A DNA stretch of 64,000 bases, from NCBI RefSeq assembly GCF_000732325.1, contig NZ_BBIW01000010.1, positions 62,001 to 126,000 of the forward strand, given 5' to 3'. Under the pieces are notes generated by a model. That model was not told where the DNA came from. It ran no database searches and saw nothing but the letters and a program-made list of their open reading frames with translations. Both the position numbers and the translations under genes were made by a program. The stretch is from Paenibacillus sp. TCA20. GTDB taxonomy: Bacteria > Bacillota > Bacilli > Paenibacillales > Paenibacillaceae. This document shows, piece after piece, positions 1-7,220 of the stretch. Position 1 is the first letter of the stretch. The number at the start of each line of letters is the position of its first letter.

Positions 1-2524
1 CAGCATCTGAACGTTCAGTCTTTTGACCAAACTCATTGGTATTCTCTGCATACATATATCCTACTTTACGTACAGCATCAGCAAGACGAGTAGCAATGTT
101 AGTCAGTTGACCGATCTTGTTAGGAGTCAGTGTACGAATGACATACTCTTTGCTTAGCTCATGTACAGCTTGAATGAATGCATCATTATATTGATCGGCA
201 GTGAACTTCACTTTGAATTGTCCATCGTGTGATACGCAAGGAGCATCAAATGCAAGCTTCTCATCAGATTCCATAGGGAACGGGCATCCAGAAGACCACT
301 CACCATCTTTATCTACATGCAGGTCAAGCATAGCCAAGAACTTAGATTGACCATCTTTACCCATGATGCCATTAACGATAGCACGTACTTGTGTAATGAA
401 TGTTTCATCACCATCGTTATCAGCTCCGCCTTCAGCGAATGTATCCAAGTCATGGCAGCTCATTACACATACAGAGTTGAATGCGCCTTTAGCAGAAGCA
501 GTCACATAGTTTTGTGGAGCTACACCATTCAAGATACGTCCTTCACCTTTAGCAATAGCAGGGTTACGGAAGGATGCAACAGGGCCCTCTACAAAGTGTT
601 GGTTATCGCGTGCTGTCATGAATGTTTGGTGTGGCTTAAGACCAACGTGATCAGGGACAATCATATCTCCATTCTCATCTTCCACAGCTTGAAGCAATGC
701 ATATGGATCTTGAACCATGAAGCGATACTCGCCTTCTACAGGAATCGTACCAGCAACCCATTTGTCTACTTGCTGCCCCATCAGTCTCAGTGCTCTTGTT
801 TGCATGTAAGCATCTTGGAATGTGAATGGAGCATAGTGCATGAAGTTAGCAAATACAGAAACAAGGGAGCGATCACGTAGAAACTCAGCTTGTGCAAGAG
901 TCAGCTTGTTCAGCTTCTCCAAGTGAGCAACCCCTGCATACTTTTGAATCAGTGCAGGATTAGTAAGTACACTCTTAGCTTCATCCAGGCGTGGTTGAGC
1001 AACATCAATCATTTGCTCTGCTGTAATGCTGGATACATGTGCAAACTGATATGGAAGCTCTACATACTCAGACTTCATAGCAGGACGCTTAGCAAAGCGT
1101 GCAATACGCAGCTCAATACCAAAGTCAATCTTACCTTCGCTATCAGCAAGCAAACGGAAGTCACCTTTCACAGCAGACTTGAATGCAACGATATCTGCAT
1201 CATAGTATTGACGCAAGCCTGGCACGAATACCATCAAGCCTTTAACGAATGGGGTGATACGTACTTGCCATGCATCGGAATCATTGCCAAACTCAGCCTT
1301 CAATGCCCAGTAGATCGACTCGGAAGCTAGAACCAAGCCATCGCCTACGCCAAGCTTCAGATAGTTCATAGGCAGGACTTCTTCTTTAGTCATGCGTCCT
1401 TCTTTCCATGTAGCTGTGAATGTACCATCAACCGCAGATACAGTGACTACACGGTTGTTATAGAATGCTTTGAACTTACCATTCTTGATCTTAGCAAAGC
1501 GATCATCGATTACTGCCATAGAGTGACGATCAGAGTTAACCAAGTATTCTCCTGCTCTCATGTTAGGCAGCTGGTCGATATGAGCATTAGGGAAGGTTAC
1601 AACCTTAGATGGCACAGAGCTTGTACCAGACAGGCCTGGACGTTTCAGATACTTCGTGATATCCAGTGTATAGATACCCGTAGCCTTATCCAGTTTGCAA
1701 TAAGACAGGAAGCTATGACCAAGCTTACGGAATGCTTGTGGAATCGTCATGAAGTCTTCTGCAATATAGATACCTTGCAATTGACGAGCTTGAGAACCTG
1801 TTTGAATAAAGAAGTTTGCTTTGTGTGTAACGCCATCCACTGAGTAATGGAATCCATTGCGGACGATCTCGATTTGCAAGTCTTTCATTTCTTGATTCTC
1901 TTGATCAGCGATATTCAAGTCGATATAAACAATGTGAGTCGCATCCAAGTGTAGATCGTTGCTATCTGTAGCTGGCATCAATTTACCGAATGCATCAGCA
2001 AGCTGAGATTGAGATTGATAGCTGACCTCCGCGTTGAGCACCACTTCACCAGCTTCGTTGCGGGAATGCTTCAATAGATCGACAGATACAGTACGTACAC
2101 GCTTACGAGTAGGTGCAATCACCATAGCAGGAATCTCTGCACCTTTCTCTTCCATGAATGCACGGAAGAAGCGATATTGATTCTTAGGAACACCAGTAAG
2201 CTCCGGGTTCTCCATAACAGTACGGATATCCTTACCACTAGCGATAGCAGCTGTGATAGCCTCATAATTCTTTGTTTTAACGCCCAATCCTGGGAACTCA
2301 GCAATAGCATCCAATACTACAGAAGTAGACTTGTAATCAGACATTTGCGCCTCTAGTTTGTTACCTTTGATAGCTTTGTTGAAAAGACGGTTTACCTCAG
2401 CCAGTTGTTTGTTGATTTGTGCTTGTTTGTTGTTAGTCATTGTAGATTGCTCCTTTTTGTTTGTTTTAGTTTGTTTGTTGGACATAGGGACGGACGACAT
2501 AGCTTTCTTTGAATCAGTTGACAT
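1..2524 (-). CDS. QDE-1/YonO-like single-chain RNA polymerase (3' end outside the window)
   Basis: Only the first 841 codons are inside the window. The catalytic signature of the two-barrel RNA polymerase superfamily is clear: SFRNPAIAKGEGRILNGV (Arg about residue 653), then GGADNDGDETF with D702, D704 and D706 (encoded at 407-421). Eukaryotic RdRP/QDE-1 and the phage YonO family show the same order: R-N-P, a G-[DE] turn, then DxDGD. Downstream, NKIGQLTNIATRLADAV and a QKTERSDA segment fit the helical region that follows the active site in that family. By family it should be a DNA-dependent RNA polymerase transcribing phage genes. I chose the start at 2524 because a perfect AAGGAGG lies 9 nt upstream; an in-frame ATG at 2440 also has AAAGGAG. 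The family call is from motifs only; the promoter specificity is unknown. Confidence 0.8.
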   Translation of the reverse strand, partial: MSTDSKKAMSSVPMSNKQTKTNKKEQSTMTNNKQAQINKQLAEVNRLFNKAIKGNKLEAQMSDYKSTSVVLDAIAEFPGLGVKTKNYEAITAAIASGKDIRTVMENPELTGVPKNQYRFFRAFMEEKGAEIPAMVIAPTRKRVRTVSVDLLKHSRNEAGEVVLNAEVSYQSQSQLADAFGKLMPATDSNDLHLDATHIVYIDLNIADQENQEMKDLQIEIVRNGFHYSVDGVTHKANFFIQTGSQARQLQGIYIAEDFMTIPQAFRKLGHSFLSYCKLDKATGIYTLDITKYLKRPGLSGTSSVPSKVVTFPNAHIDQLPNMRAGEYLVNSDRHSMAVIDDRFAKIKNGKFKAFYNNRVVTVSAVDGTFTATWKEGRMTKEEVLPMNYLKLGVGDGLVLASESIYWALKAEFGNDSDAWQVRITPFVKGLMVFVPGLRQYYDADIVAFKSAVKGDFRLLADSEGKIDFGIELRIARFAKRPAMKSEYVELPYQFAHVSSITAEQMIDVAQPRLDEAKSVLTNPALIQKYAGVAHLEKLNKLTLAQAEFLRDRSLVSVFANFMHYAPFTFQDAYMQTRALRLMGQQVDKWVAGTIPVEGEYRFMVQDPYALLQAVEDENGDMIVPDHVGLKPHQTFMTARDNQHFVEGPVASFRNPAIAKGEGRILNGVAPQNYVTASAKGAFNSVCVMSCHDLDTFAEGGADNDGDETFITQVRAIVNGIMGKDGQSKFLAMLDLHVDKDGEWSSGCPFPMESDEKLAFDAPCVSHDGQFKVKFTADQYNDAFIQAVHELSKEYVIRTLTPNKIGQLTNIATRLADAVRKVGYMYAENTNEFGQKTERSDA

Positions 2525-2533
2525 AGAGTGATT

Positions 2534-2540
2534 CCTCCTT
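2534..2540 (-). promoter_or_regulatory. Strong ribosome binding site setting the polymerase start
   Basis: On the minus strand AAGGAGG lies 9 nt before the ATG at 2524. It supports the longer N-terminus over the in-frame ATG at 2440, which has its own weaker AAAGGAG, so two isoforms differing by 28 residues are possible. Confidence 0.7.
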
Positions 2541-2567
2541 GGGGTTATATGTGCTGTACTTACATAC

Positions 2568-2632
2568 AGCTCCCTATATAGGGGGGGGTTCATATAGAGG
2601 GGGGTCTATATAGGCCACCTATACAGGGAGCT
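2568..2632 (-). other. Long RNA hairpin in the polymerase 5' leader
   Basis: Arms 2618-2632 and 2568-2582 pair over 15 bp around a 35-nt, C-rich loop. The single departure from perfect complementarity is a G-U pair in minus-strand RNA (an A-C mismatch in plus-strand RNA), which suggests selection on the minus transcript. It ends about 28 nt before the ribosome site of the polymerase gene, so it may control translation, processing or attenuation. Confidence 0.55.
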
Positions 2633-2637
2633 ATGTG

Positions 2638-2709
2638 TAAATAAATAAAAAGACCCCTGCATACTACACATGGGGGCGGCTGACCCGAACCATGCGTACT
2701 ACACAGGGG
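2638..2709 (-). terminator. Candidate terminator of the small membrane-protein gene
   Basis: On the minus strand, arms 2690-2709 and 2654-2673 form a 20-bp stem with CCCCTG/CAGGGG at its base and a 16-nt loop. It is followed by TCTTTTTATTTATTT. Three of the four imperfect positions are G-U pairs in minus-strand RNA. It lies about 185 nt after the stop of the upstream gene, so it could also act as an attenuator for the polymerase gene. Confidence 0.6.
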
Positions 2710-2893
2710 CTGTATATGATAGAGTGCACCTACACACCCATATGCCCATATACATAGGCACAATATGGCTAACCATAGTACTGCTACCCATGCCACCATA
2801 TAAGGTAGGGTAGAGGGTATAGCCTACATAGGGGATCATCCACCGTTATCGTGTACTCCCTATGCATCTACACCATGCCATGTCCATGACCTA

Positions 2894-3445
2894 TTAGATC
2901 ACGAACAAAGCAGCTGTATTGAGGTATGCATATGCAGATGCTACCCATACATAGTCAAGACCAATGCATGCCCAGTATGTAGCATATAGGGCGATCACAG
3001 GCAGGAAGCCAGCTATAAGGCTGGATACCATAGCGGATAGGATAGCTCTGCGCCAGTCCATAGCCTGCTTCTTACGCTTAGCAATAAGGAAGTGGATAGT
3101 GAGTATGGCTACCATGGCTACAGCAGCAGCTATCCACCCTGCACCTACTAGGGATGTGGTAGCCACGCCACCTACTACAGCAGAGCCTACTACAGTGGCA
3201 GTCTCCCACTTATGCTTACGAATAGCATTGCCTACAAAGGCTATGTCTTTCTTAAGTCCATTGTAGATGAAGCCTACTACCTTCTTAGTTGCATCCCATA
3301 CAATACCAGCATACTTAGCAATCTTAGATGTCTTAGCTTCACTAGCATCAGCAGGAACATCAATGATGATAGGCTTACGCTTTGCTTCGAGATCTTTCTT
3401 GAATTGCATGTAAGTGTTGATAGAACCTTGAATTGTGTTAGTCAT
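2894..3445 (-). CDS. Small membrane protein of unknown function
   Basis: The protein has 183 aa. The first ~75 residues are hydrophilic and probably cytoplasmic. They are followed by a long apolar segment rich in Gly, Ala and Val (about residues 78-115), a basic loop (AKRKKQAMDWRR), and two further hydrophobic segments running to the C-terminus. I expect three or four membrane passes with no signal peptide. The start at 3445 is preceded by AAAGGAG at good spacing; the open frame extends upstream to 3571, but that part is leader sequence containing an inverted repeat. It is the only gene on the minus strand besides the RNA polymerase and lies upstream of it. No family was recognised. Confidence 0.7.
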   Translation of the reverse strand: MTNTIQGSINTYMQFKKDLEAKRKPIIIDVPADASEAKTSKIAKYAGIVWDATKKVVGFIYNGLKKDIAFVGNAIRKHKWETATVVGSAVVGGVATTSLVGAGWIAAAVAMVAILTIHFLIAKRKKQAMDWRRAILSAMVSSLIAGFLPVIALYATYWACIGLDYVWVASAYAYLNTAALFVI

Positions 3446-3504
3446 GATAGACTCCTTTCGTTGTTGCAGTTTTACGGGTTCACTGCCAACCCTAATGTGT
3501 TTGC

Positions 3505-3554
3505 TTATTGTTGGAGGGGGTGGGGCGTCGAACGTCACCATCAACCAACAATAA
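3505..3554 (-). repeat. 10-bp inverted repeat in the leader of the membrane-protein gene
   Basis: TTATTGTTGG (3505-3514) and CCAACAATAA (3545-3554) are perfectly complementary and enclose 30 nt. In the minus transcript this forms a hairpin about 60 nt before the start codon. Confidence 0.5.
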
Positions 3555-3618
3555 ACAACTAGGTACCCCACGCAAAAATTTTTTTATAGAAAATTGCCCC
3601 CTATAGAAAATTTAATTG

Positions 3619-3647
3619 TTGTCAAATAAAATGTAACGCATTACAAT
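3619..3647 (+). promoter_or_regulatory. Host sigma-A type promoter with palindrome in its spacer
   Basis: TTGTCA (3619-3624) and TACAAT (3642-3647) are 17 bp apart. The near-palindrome TGTAACGCATTACA (3632-3645) fills the spacer and overlaps the -10. A bound protein would therefore repress, or remodel, this promoter. It would drive the small-gene operon starting at 3690. Confidence 0.6.
3632..3645. promoter_or_regulatory. 14-bp near-palindrome, copy 1
   Basis: TGTAACGCATTACA. The 12-bp core (GTAATGCGTTAC or its complement) recurs at 7190, 33956, 40307 and 54133, with a one-base variant at 15505. It is likely a protein binding site. Confidence 0.7.
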
Positions 3648-3689
3648 TTGAGTATAGAAAATAAAAAAATAAAAAAGGAATGATTATCC

Positions 3690-4220
3690 ATGTTAAAAGA
3701 AACATTCTTAATACACATATCAAAAGACGGCGGTTATATCAAAACAGAAGGACCATTCGAACAGTATCCTACAAATGGGCAGATTATGTTAGCTATTGAA
3801 AAACACGAAGGAGATAGCGGCACGATTGAAAAGTCATTTGATTTAATTAAAAAAGAAGAGAAGAAGTCGGACGATCTGCGAGAAGCTTTGAGGCCCATGA
3901 TGCTCATGACGATCAAGAATAAATTACTTCACGCTGCCGAAAATCATAATTATATTTATGTCGATGAATATCTCAGACAAGTCGGAAAAACAACTGCTTT
4001 GATTGAGTTTGCTAAAGATATCGAAGGTATCGTTGTTGTAAGACACAGAAGTATTGCAGAGGCATTAAAAGAACAATCAAAATATGATCGCATTATGTCG
4101 GTTTTCGATGCAAGTGTGAAAGGGTTTGACCAAGATACTCCTGTTGTATTTGATGAAGGCGTGAACCCTGATATGCTAATAGGTTTAAACGTAGCAACGG
4201 GATTCGTAAACAAAAAATAA
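3690..4220 (+). CDS. Mini P-loop ATPase-like protein
   Basis: The protein has 176 aa. A Walker-A-like RQVGKTTAL sits near residue 98 and a Walker-B-like PVVFDEG near residue 153. The segment between them (IVVVRHRSIAEAL) resembles a helicase or terminase ATPase core cut to its minimum. The usual upstream GxxxxGK glycine is replaced (EYLRQVGKT), so nucleotide binding is not certain. A similar but larger protein lies at 6294-7091 in the same operon. The gene is first in the plus-strand cluster behind a host-type promoter, so it is probably expressed early. A possible role is host takeover or DNA handling; this is inference. Confidence 0.6.
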   Translation: MLKETFLIHISKDGGYIKTEGPFEQYPTNGQIMLAIEKHEGDSGTIEKSFDLIKKEEKKSDDLREALRPMMLMTIKNKLLHAAENHNYIYVDEYLRQVGKTTALIEFAKDIEGIVVVRHRSIAEALKEQSKYDRIMSVFDASVKGFDQDTPVVFDEGVNPDMLIGLNVATGFVNKK

Positions 4221-4253
4221 TACAAACACGCATGTACTGAGGAGAGCTATGTA

Positions 4254-4628
4254 ATGTCAAAAGAATGCGCGATTGAAGGATGCAACGAGCATGTTAGATC
4301 AACAGGGCTTTGTGCAAAACACTATCGGAGGAAATGGCTATACGGAGACCCAACATACGAGAAGCAAGATTATGATAGACCAAAGTCTTGCTCAGCATGT
4401 GGTATTAACAAAGTGAAAGCGCTCGGCCTCTGCCCTAATTGCTATGCAAAGAATCGAAGAAAAGAAATGGGATGTAATCAATACATGATCGGTGGCAAGT
4501 CCAATAACGATTGCGAATGTATTGAAGAGGGGTGCAGCAAACCAGCTCTAGCAAGAAAGCTATGCAGGAGGCATTATCTTAAAAAGCGCGCAGAAGAAGA
4601 CGAACATAAATTGGAGGCAAGCAAATAA
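4254..4628 (+). CDS. Zinc-knuckle protein with three C-C-C-H repeats
   Basis: The protein has 124 aa and three similar units. Units one and three have the form C-x3-4-C, about ten residues, then L-C-x2-H-Y (CAIEGC...GLCAKHYRR; CIEEGCSKPALARKLCRRHY). The middle one is CSACGINKVKALGLCPNCY. Such units are common in phage proteins and are expected to hold one zinc each. The basic residues after each unit suggest nucleic-acid binding. The gene is preceded by GAGGAG and overlaps the next gene at TAATG, so translation is coupled. A shorter relative is encoded at 4828-5172. Confidence 0.65.
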   Translation: MSKECAIEGCNEHVRSTGLCAKHYRRKWLYGDPTYEKQDYDRPKSCSACGINKVKALGLCPNCYAKNRRKEMGCNQYMIGGKSNNDCECIEEGCSKPALARKLCRRHYLKKRAEEDEHKLEASK

Positions 4629-4831
4629 TGAAAAAGCAAGGAAAGATTGTTGTGACGAAAGAAGTGCTCGAGCAAGCGCTTCATCTTAAGGAGGGAATCT
4701 CAATCATTGGGATTGAGATGGATTCAATAGATCGAAATACGTATGCGGTCTATGTTCAAGGAGATAGCTTGCAGACGGTGGGAGAAGCGCAACAATCTAT
4801 AGTCTATCAGCAGGAAGACGTAATGAAATGA
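4628..4831 (+). CDS. Small protein of unknown function
   Basis: The protein has 67 aa. It starts on the A of the upstream stop codon (TAATG) and overlaps the next gene by ATGA. GGAGG precedes the start by a few bases. It begins with a basic stretch (MKKQGKIVVTKEVLEQAL), then a predicted beta-rich part; no family was recognised. Tight coupling to zinc-knuckle genes on both sides supports it being a real gene. Confidence 0.6.
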   Translation: MKKQGKIVVTKEVLEQALHLKEGISIIGIEMDSIDRNTYAVYVQGDSLQTVGEAQQSIVYQQEDVMK

Positions 4832-5172
4832 AAGCCATATGCGAATTTCCTCGTTGTGGAAAAGAAGTTATCGCAAAAGGGCACTGCTGGAAGCATTACA
4901 GAAGAATCAAGCGGCATAATGATCCCACCATTGTGTTAGCAGGAACAGGGAAGCCTATGTACGAGCATACAGAGTGCATCGAAGAAGGGTGCGATAAGAA
5001 GCCTATTGCAAAAGGACTTTGCGTTGTGCACTACTCCAGAGCAAGGCGAATAAACCGCTTGGCGGACGGACGGTGTACGGTATGTGGGAAAGAGAACAAT
5101 AGCACAAAGAGGGCATGTGATTCCTGCCGCTTGAAACAGAAGATGAGGGCTAAGAGGAAGGCGGGAGCCTAG
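4828..5172 (+). CDS. Zinc-knuckle protein, paralogue of the 4254 product
   Basis: The protein has 114 aa. Two units match the neighbour: CEFPRCGKEVIAKGHCWKHY and CIEEGCDKKPIAKGLCVVHY. A final CTVCGKE...CDSC pair follows, then a strongly basic tail (RLKQKMRAKRKAGA). The CIEEGC core is shared word for word with the 4254 product, so a duplication is likely. Zinc-dependent nucleic-acid binding is the most reasonable role, but no activity is shown. Confidence 0.65.
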   Translation: MKAICEFPRCGKEVIAKGHCWKHYRRIKRHNDPTIVLAGTGKPMYEHTECIEEGCDKKPIAKGLCVVHYSRARRINRLADGRCTVCGKENNSTKRACDSCRLKQKMRAKRKAGA

Positions 5173-5507
5173 TGGAATTGATGAAGGTCTATTCAGAAAA
5201 ATTGAAAGAGGAAAAGTCAAGGAGCAATTGGCTTAATCTTGCAGACGTTGTCTACTATATCCAGCCTGGGGAGGTTGCCGAATCAGAAGATCGCCAATTC
5301 AGCGTGAGTTGTACAGATTCTATCAATGGGCACTTATCCTATTACTTCATGGACAAGGGGCGAAGACATGGAAAGAGACTGGAATTTAGCAAGGGAAGCA
5401 TTATGACGGCATTCCAAAAGATGATGCTGCCTAATCCAGACTTCTATAGTGCCTCATACAAGATAAGGGGGGTGCGAGATATTGGAGCTTATGCAGAAAT
5501 ACATTGA
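5172..5507 (+). CDS. Small protein of unknown function
   Basis: The protein has 111 aa if it starts at the GTG that overlaps the upstream stop; an ATG lies three codons later (5181). GCGGGAG lies just upstream. No motif was recognised. It has a charged N-terminal helix followed by a probably globular part with several aromatic residues. Its 3' end overlaps the start of the next gene by 26 bases, as expected in a packed early operon. Confidence 0.6.
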   Translation: MELMKVYSEKLKEEKSRSNWLNLADVVYYIQPGEVAESEDRQFSVSCTDSINGHLSYYFMDKGRRHGKRLEFSKGSIMTAFQKMMLPNPDFYSASYKIRGVRDIGAYAEIH

Positions 5508-5865
5508 TAATGTTTACTCTCTTAATGGCATCTATATTATGCAAATACCAAGCTCGATGCCGTTTAAACAAGCAAAAGAAATGGCGGATAAATGGAAAAA
5601 TAGATTCGGTCAAGGTAGACCGCTTATGGTTATTCCAGAAGAAGTGGACATTCAGTACATGGAATCATTCGATACGAGTATTGCCATAAGGATGCTTACG
5701 AACGGATATAGGCTTAAAAGAAGCAGCGAGCTTGGAGTAAAGTATATATGGAGTGATAGGTTGAAGCGGAAGGAAGAGGGTCAGAGGTGGAAAAATTACA
5801 CCCTTACAGACGCAGACTTGCTTGCTAGAGATTGGCAGTTGGTCAGGGAGGATCTACAGTTATGA
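5482..5865 (+). CDS. Small protein of unknown function
   Basis: The protein has 127 aa. The TTG at 5482 is preceded by AAGGGGGGTG at good spacing; the ATG at 5491 is the alternative start. The text IMQIPSSMPFKQAKEMADKWKNRF suggests an alpha/beta segment in which an amphipathic helix follows a strand, but no family could be named. It ends just inside the next gene. Confidence 0.6.
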   Translation: MELMQKYIDNVYSLNGIYIMQIPSSMPFKQAKEMADKWKNRFGQGRPLMVIPEEVDIQYMESFDTSIAIRMLTNGYRLKRSSELGVKYIWSDRLKRKEEGQRWKNYTLTDADLLARDWQLVREDLQL

Positions 5866-6059
5866 ATATAGCAAATCAAGTCCTAAAGGCTTTAGACGAA
5901 AGCTTCCCTGGCTTAGAGTCTATTGTTGCAGAAGGCGACAGGGTTATCATGTATTGTGAATCAGGAGCTTGGCAGCTAGATATTATAAAGGCGCAGCCCA
6001 TGGAGTATATAGCCATTGACGTTAAGGTGGACGTGTCTGATCTAGTAGGTGAAAGCTAA
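5862..6059 (+). CDS. Small acidic protein of unknown function
   Basis: The protein has 65 aa. AGGGAGG lies 10 nt before the ATG at 5862, so I prefer this start to an upstream TTG at 5832. The protein is acidic, with a helix and then probable strands (RVIMYCESGAWQLDI, YIAIDVKVDVSDLV). It overlaps both neighbours by a few bases. Confidence 0.6.
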   Translation: MNIANQVLKALDESFPGLESIVAEGDRVIMYCESGAWQLDIIKAQPMEYIAIDVKVDVSDLVGES

Positions 6060-6367
6060 TGAGAACCCCGAAGATCGGATCGAGGTGGCAGCACTACAAA
6101 GGTGGACTATATGTCATATCTGACATAGGTATTGATGCAAGTCGTCATGAGGATGGGAAAGCAATCTGGTACTACCGTGAGGATGAGCCTGATCAGAAAT
6201 ACTACCGACCGATTTTAGAATGGCACAATCCTATTGAGCATGAAGGTGAGGTTGTTCCTCGTTTCAGAGAGCTTGAGAAGGGAGGATCAACACTTGGAGC
6301 TATTGATGGACTATTTGCAAAGGGTATCAAAGGCAAAGGGAGAACCTATCGTCGTCCGAGAGTCTGA
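6059..6367 (+). CDS. DUF1653-like small protein
   Basis: The protein has 102 aa. The pattern GSRWQHYKGGLYVISDIG...WYYREDEPDQKYYRPILEW...G.VVPRF matches the usual DUF1653 layout (G-x-[YW]-x-H-[YF]-K-G-x-x-Y, then Y-RP and RF). The fold is a small beta barrel; its biochemical role is unknown in the family. The start overlaps the stop of the preceding gene (TAATGAG). The C-terminal tail is basic. Confidence 0.6.
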   Translation: MRTPKIGSRWQHYKGGLYVISDIGIDASRHEDGKAIWYYREDEPDQKYYRPILEWHNPIEHEGEVVPRFRELEKGGSTLGAIDGLFAKGIKGKGRTYRRPRV

Positions 6368-7091
6368 CTACTATGAGCGCTGGAGACTGTTCCAAGAGTG
6401 CGATAATGGCCATATTGCGGTCGTTGCTCACAGGAGAGCAGGGAAGACCACGGCCATAAGTGAAAAGGCAATCAAGTCAAACAAGAACGTTGTTATATTT
6501 GATCGGTATGTTGCTTCATCACAGGCTCATAGGGATATGATAAGATCACGCCTTATTCAGGATGGTATTCAGTATGATTATACGTCTAATGGGTTCTCCT
6601 TGGGAAATGGCAGGACCATATCTTTAGAGATGAAGATCGGAGAGTATGCACCACAAGAACTAAATGATTGCTTGGTCATATTTGATGAAGCAGACTCTAT
6701 GATGATCCATTCAAGTTGGTTGGAGCAAGTCATGATCTATGCTGATGTTATTATGGTGTCCACATATACAGCATTGTTGGATAACACGTTTAAGAAGTTT
6801 CTTAGTAATCGAATAAAGCCACGGATCGGAGATCATGAAGTCCTGGCCTTTATCATGCCTTCTCCAAGAGCTCCATCTAGTTATGGAGAGTTATTTATGG
6901 ATGCAGAGCAAATTGCCTTACAGATCGAATGTGACCTAGCAAGGGCACGGAAATTCAATGGAATAAGACACGGAAGAGGACGGAGATTAAATGCGAGTTT
7001 TCAAACGACTGAAGAGACAAGACAAGTGCTCCCTAGCGATAATGTTACTGCTAGTGACATCGGCAACGGCACCGCAAGTGATAACGGATAA
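6294..7091 (+). CDS. P-loop ATPase resembling a terminase/helicase motor core
   Basis: The protein has 265 aa from a TTG at 6294 with AAGGGAGG 8 nt upstream; the gene overlaps the preceding one by 74 bases. Walker A is AHRRAGKTTA and Walker B is CLVIFDEADSM. An IMVSTYTALLDNTFKKF segment resembles the motif after Walker B (S-T) in terminase and SF2 ATPases. There is no C-terminal nuclease domain, and the last ~35 residues are low in complexity and rich in Ser, Thr and Asp. It may be a stand-alone DNA motor or an early modulator. It is related in layout to the 3690-4220 product. Confidence 0.6.
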   Translation: MELLMDYLQRVSKAKGEPIVVRESDYYERWRLFQECDNGHIAVVAHRRAGKTTAISEKAIKSNKNVVIFDRYVASSQAHRDMIRSRLIQDGIQYDYTSNGFSLGNGRTISLEMKIGEYAPQELNDCLVIFDEADSMMIHSSWLEQVMIYADVIMVSTYTALLDNTFKKFLSNRIKPRIGDHEVLAFIMPSPRAPSSYGELFMDAEQIALQIECDLARARKFNGIRHGRGRRLNASFQTTEETRQVLPSDNVTASDIGNGTASDNG

Positions 7092-7176
7092 AAAGGCAAC
7101 ACATCAAGAGGAAACGTATATCATAGAACAAAATCAAAAGCGTCAAAGAAAAAAAGAGAGAAAACGCGTGAAATAA
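6991..7176 (+). CDS. Small protein with N-terminal signal/anchor, overlapping the ATPase gene
   Basis: The protein has 61 aa and lies in a different frame from the ATPase gene, overlapping its last 101 bases. GGAG lies 5 nt before the ATG. The N-terminus MRVFKRLKRQDK is basic and is followed by CSLAIMLLLVTSATA, a short hydrophobic stretch of signal-peptide or anchor type, and a very basic C-terminus (KRQRKKERKRVK). The low-complexity end of the ATPase suggests this second frame constrains the sequence. The gene could encode a small membrane-associated or secreted protein. It could also be a chance frame. Confidence 0.4.
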   Translation: MRVFKRLKRQDKCSLAIMLLLVTSATAPQVITDKKATHQEETYIIEQNQKRQRKKERKRVK

Positions 7177-7189
7177 GCCATTATCATAT

Positions 7190-7220
7190 TGTAATGCGTT
7201 ACATTATCGTATAGAATAAA
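7190..7220 (+). promoter_or_regulatory. 14-bp near-palindrome copy 2 and candidate promoter of an RNA gene
   Basis: TGTAATGCGTTACA (7190-7203) is followed after 6 bp by TATAGAATAAA. The same arrangement (palindrome, 6-7 bp, TATAGAAAATAA) occurs at 3632-3664. No good host -35 is present, so a phage factor may be needed. Confidence 0.5.

Larger units (their letters stand above)
2525..2893. other. 369-bp leader without a convincing gene
   Basis: This gap lies between the membrane-protein gene and the polymerase gene, both on the minus strand. It holds two long hairpins (2568-2632 and 2654-2709), runs of 6-8 G, several TATATAG words and two imperfect copies of a TACTACACA-G/C-rich word. A 69-codon minus-strand frame here has no ribosome site and overlaps the hairpins. 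2710-2893 is rich in short inverted CATATG/CATAGG words, but I see no assignable element. Confidence 0.5.
3585..3663. promoter_or_regulatory. Divergent control region with repeated TATAGAAAA words
   Basis: TATAGAAAATT occurs at 3585-3595 and 3602-3612, and TATAGAAAATAA at 3653-3664. The region is AT-rich and lies between divergently transcribed genes. It includes the palindrome at 3632-3645. TATAGAATAAA also follows another palindrome copy at 7210. Confidence 0.45.

Noticed and set aside
317..1843. Three plus-strand open frames opposite the left-edge polymerase gene
   Set aside because: They are antisense shadows: no ribosome sites, Cys/His-rich random-looking products, and the minus frame is continuous with clear family motifs.
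2590..2799. 69-codon minus-strand frame
   Set aside because: It lies on two hairpins, has no ribosome site, and its composition (Cys, Trp, Pro) is unlike other genes here.
3446..3571. N-terminal extension of the minus-strand membrane protein
   Set aside because: The extension has no ribosome site and covers a leader inverted repeat; AAAGGAG precedes the ATG at 3445.
3601..3610. CTATAGAAAA as a T7-type promoter
   Set aside because: Only the CTATAG hexamer matches; the upstream part of a T7-like promoter is absent, and no T7-like polymerase is seen.
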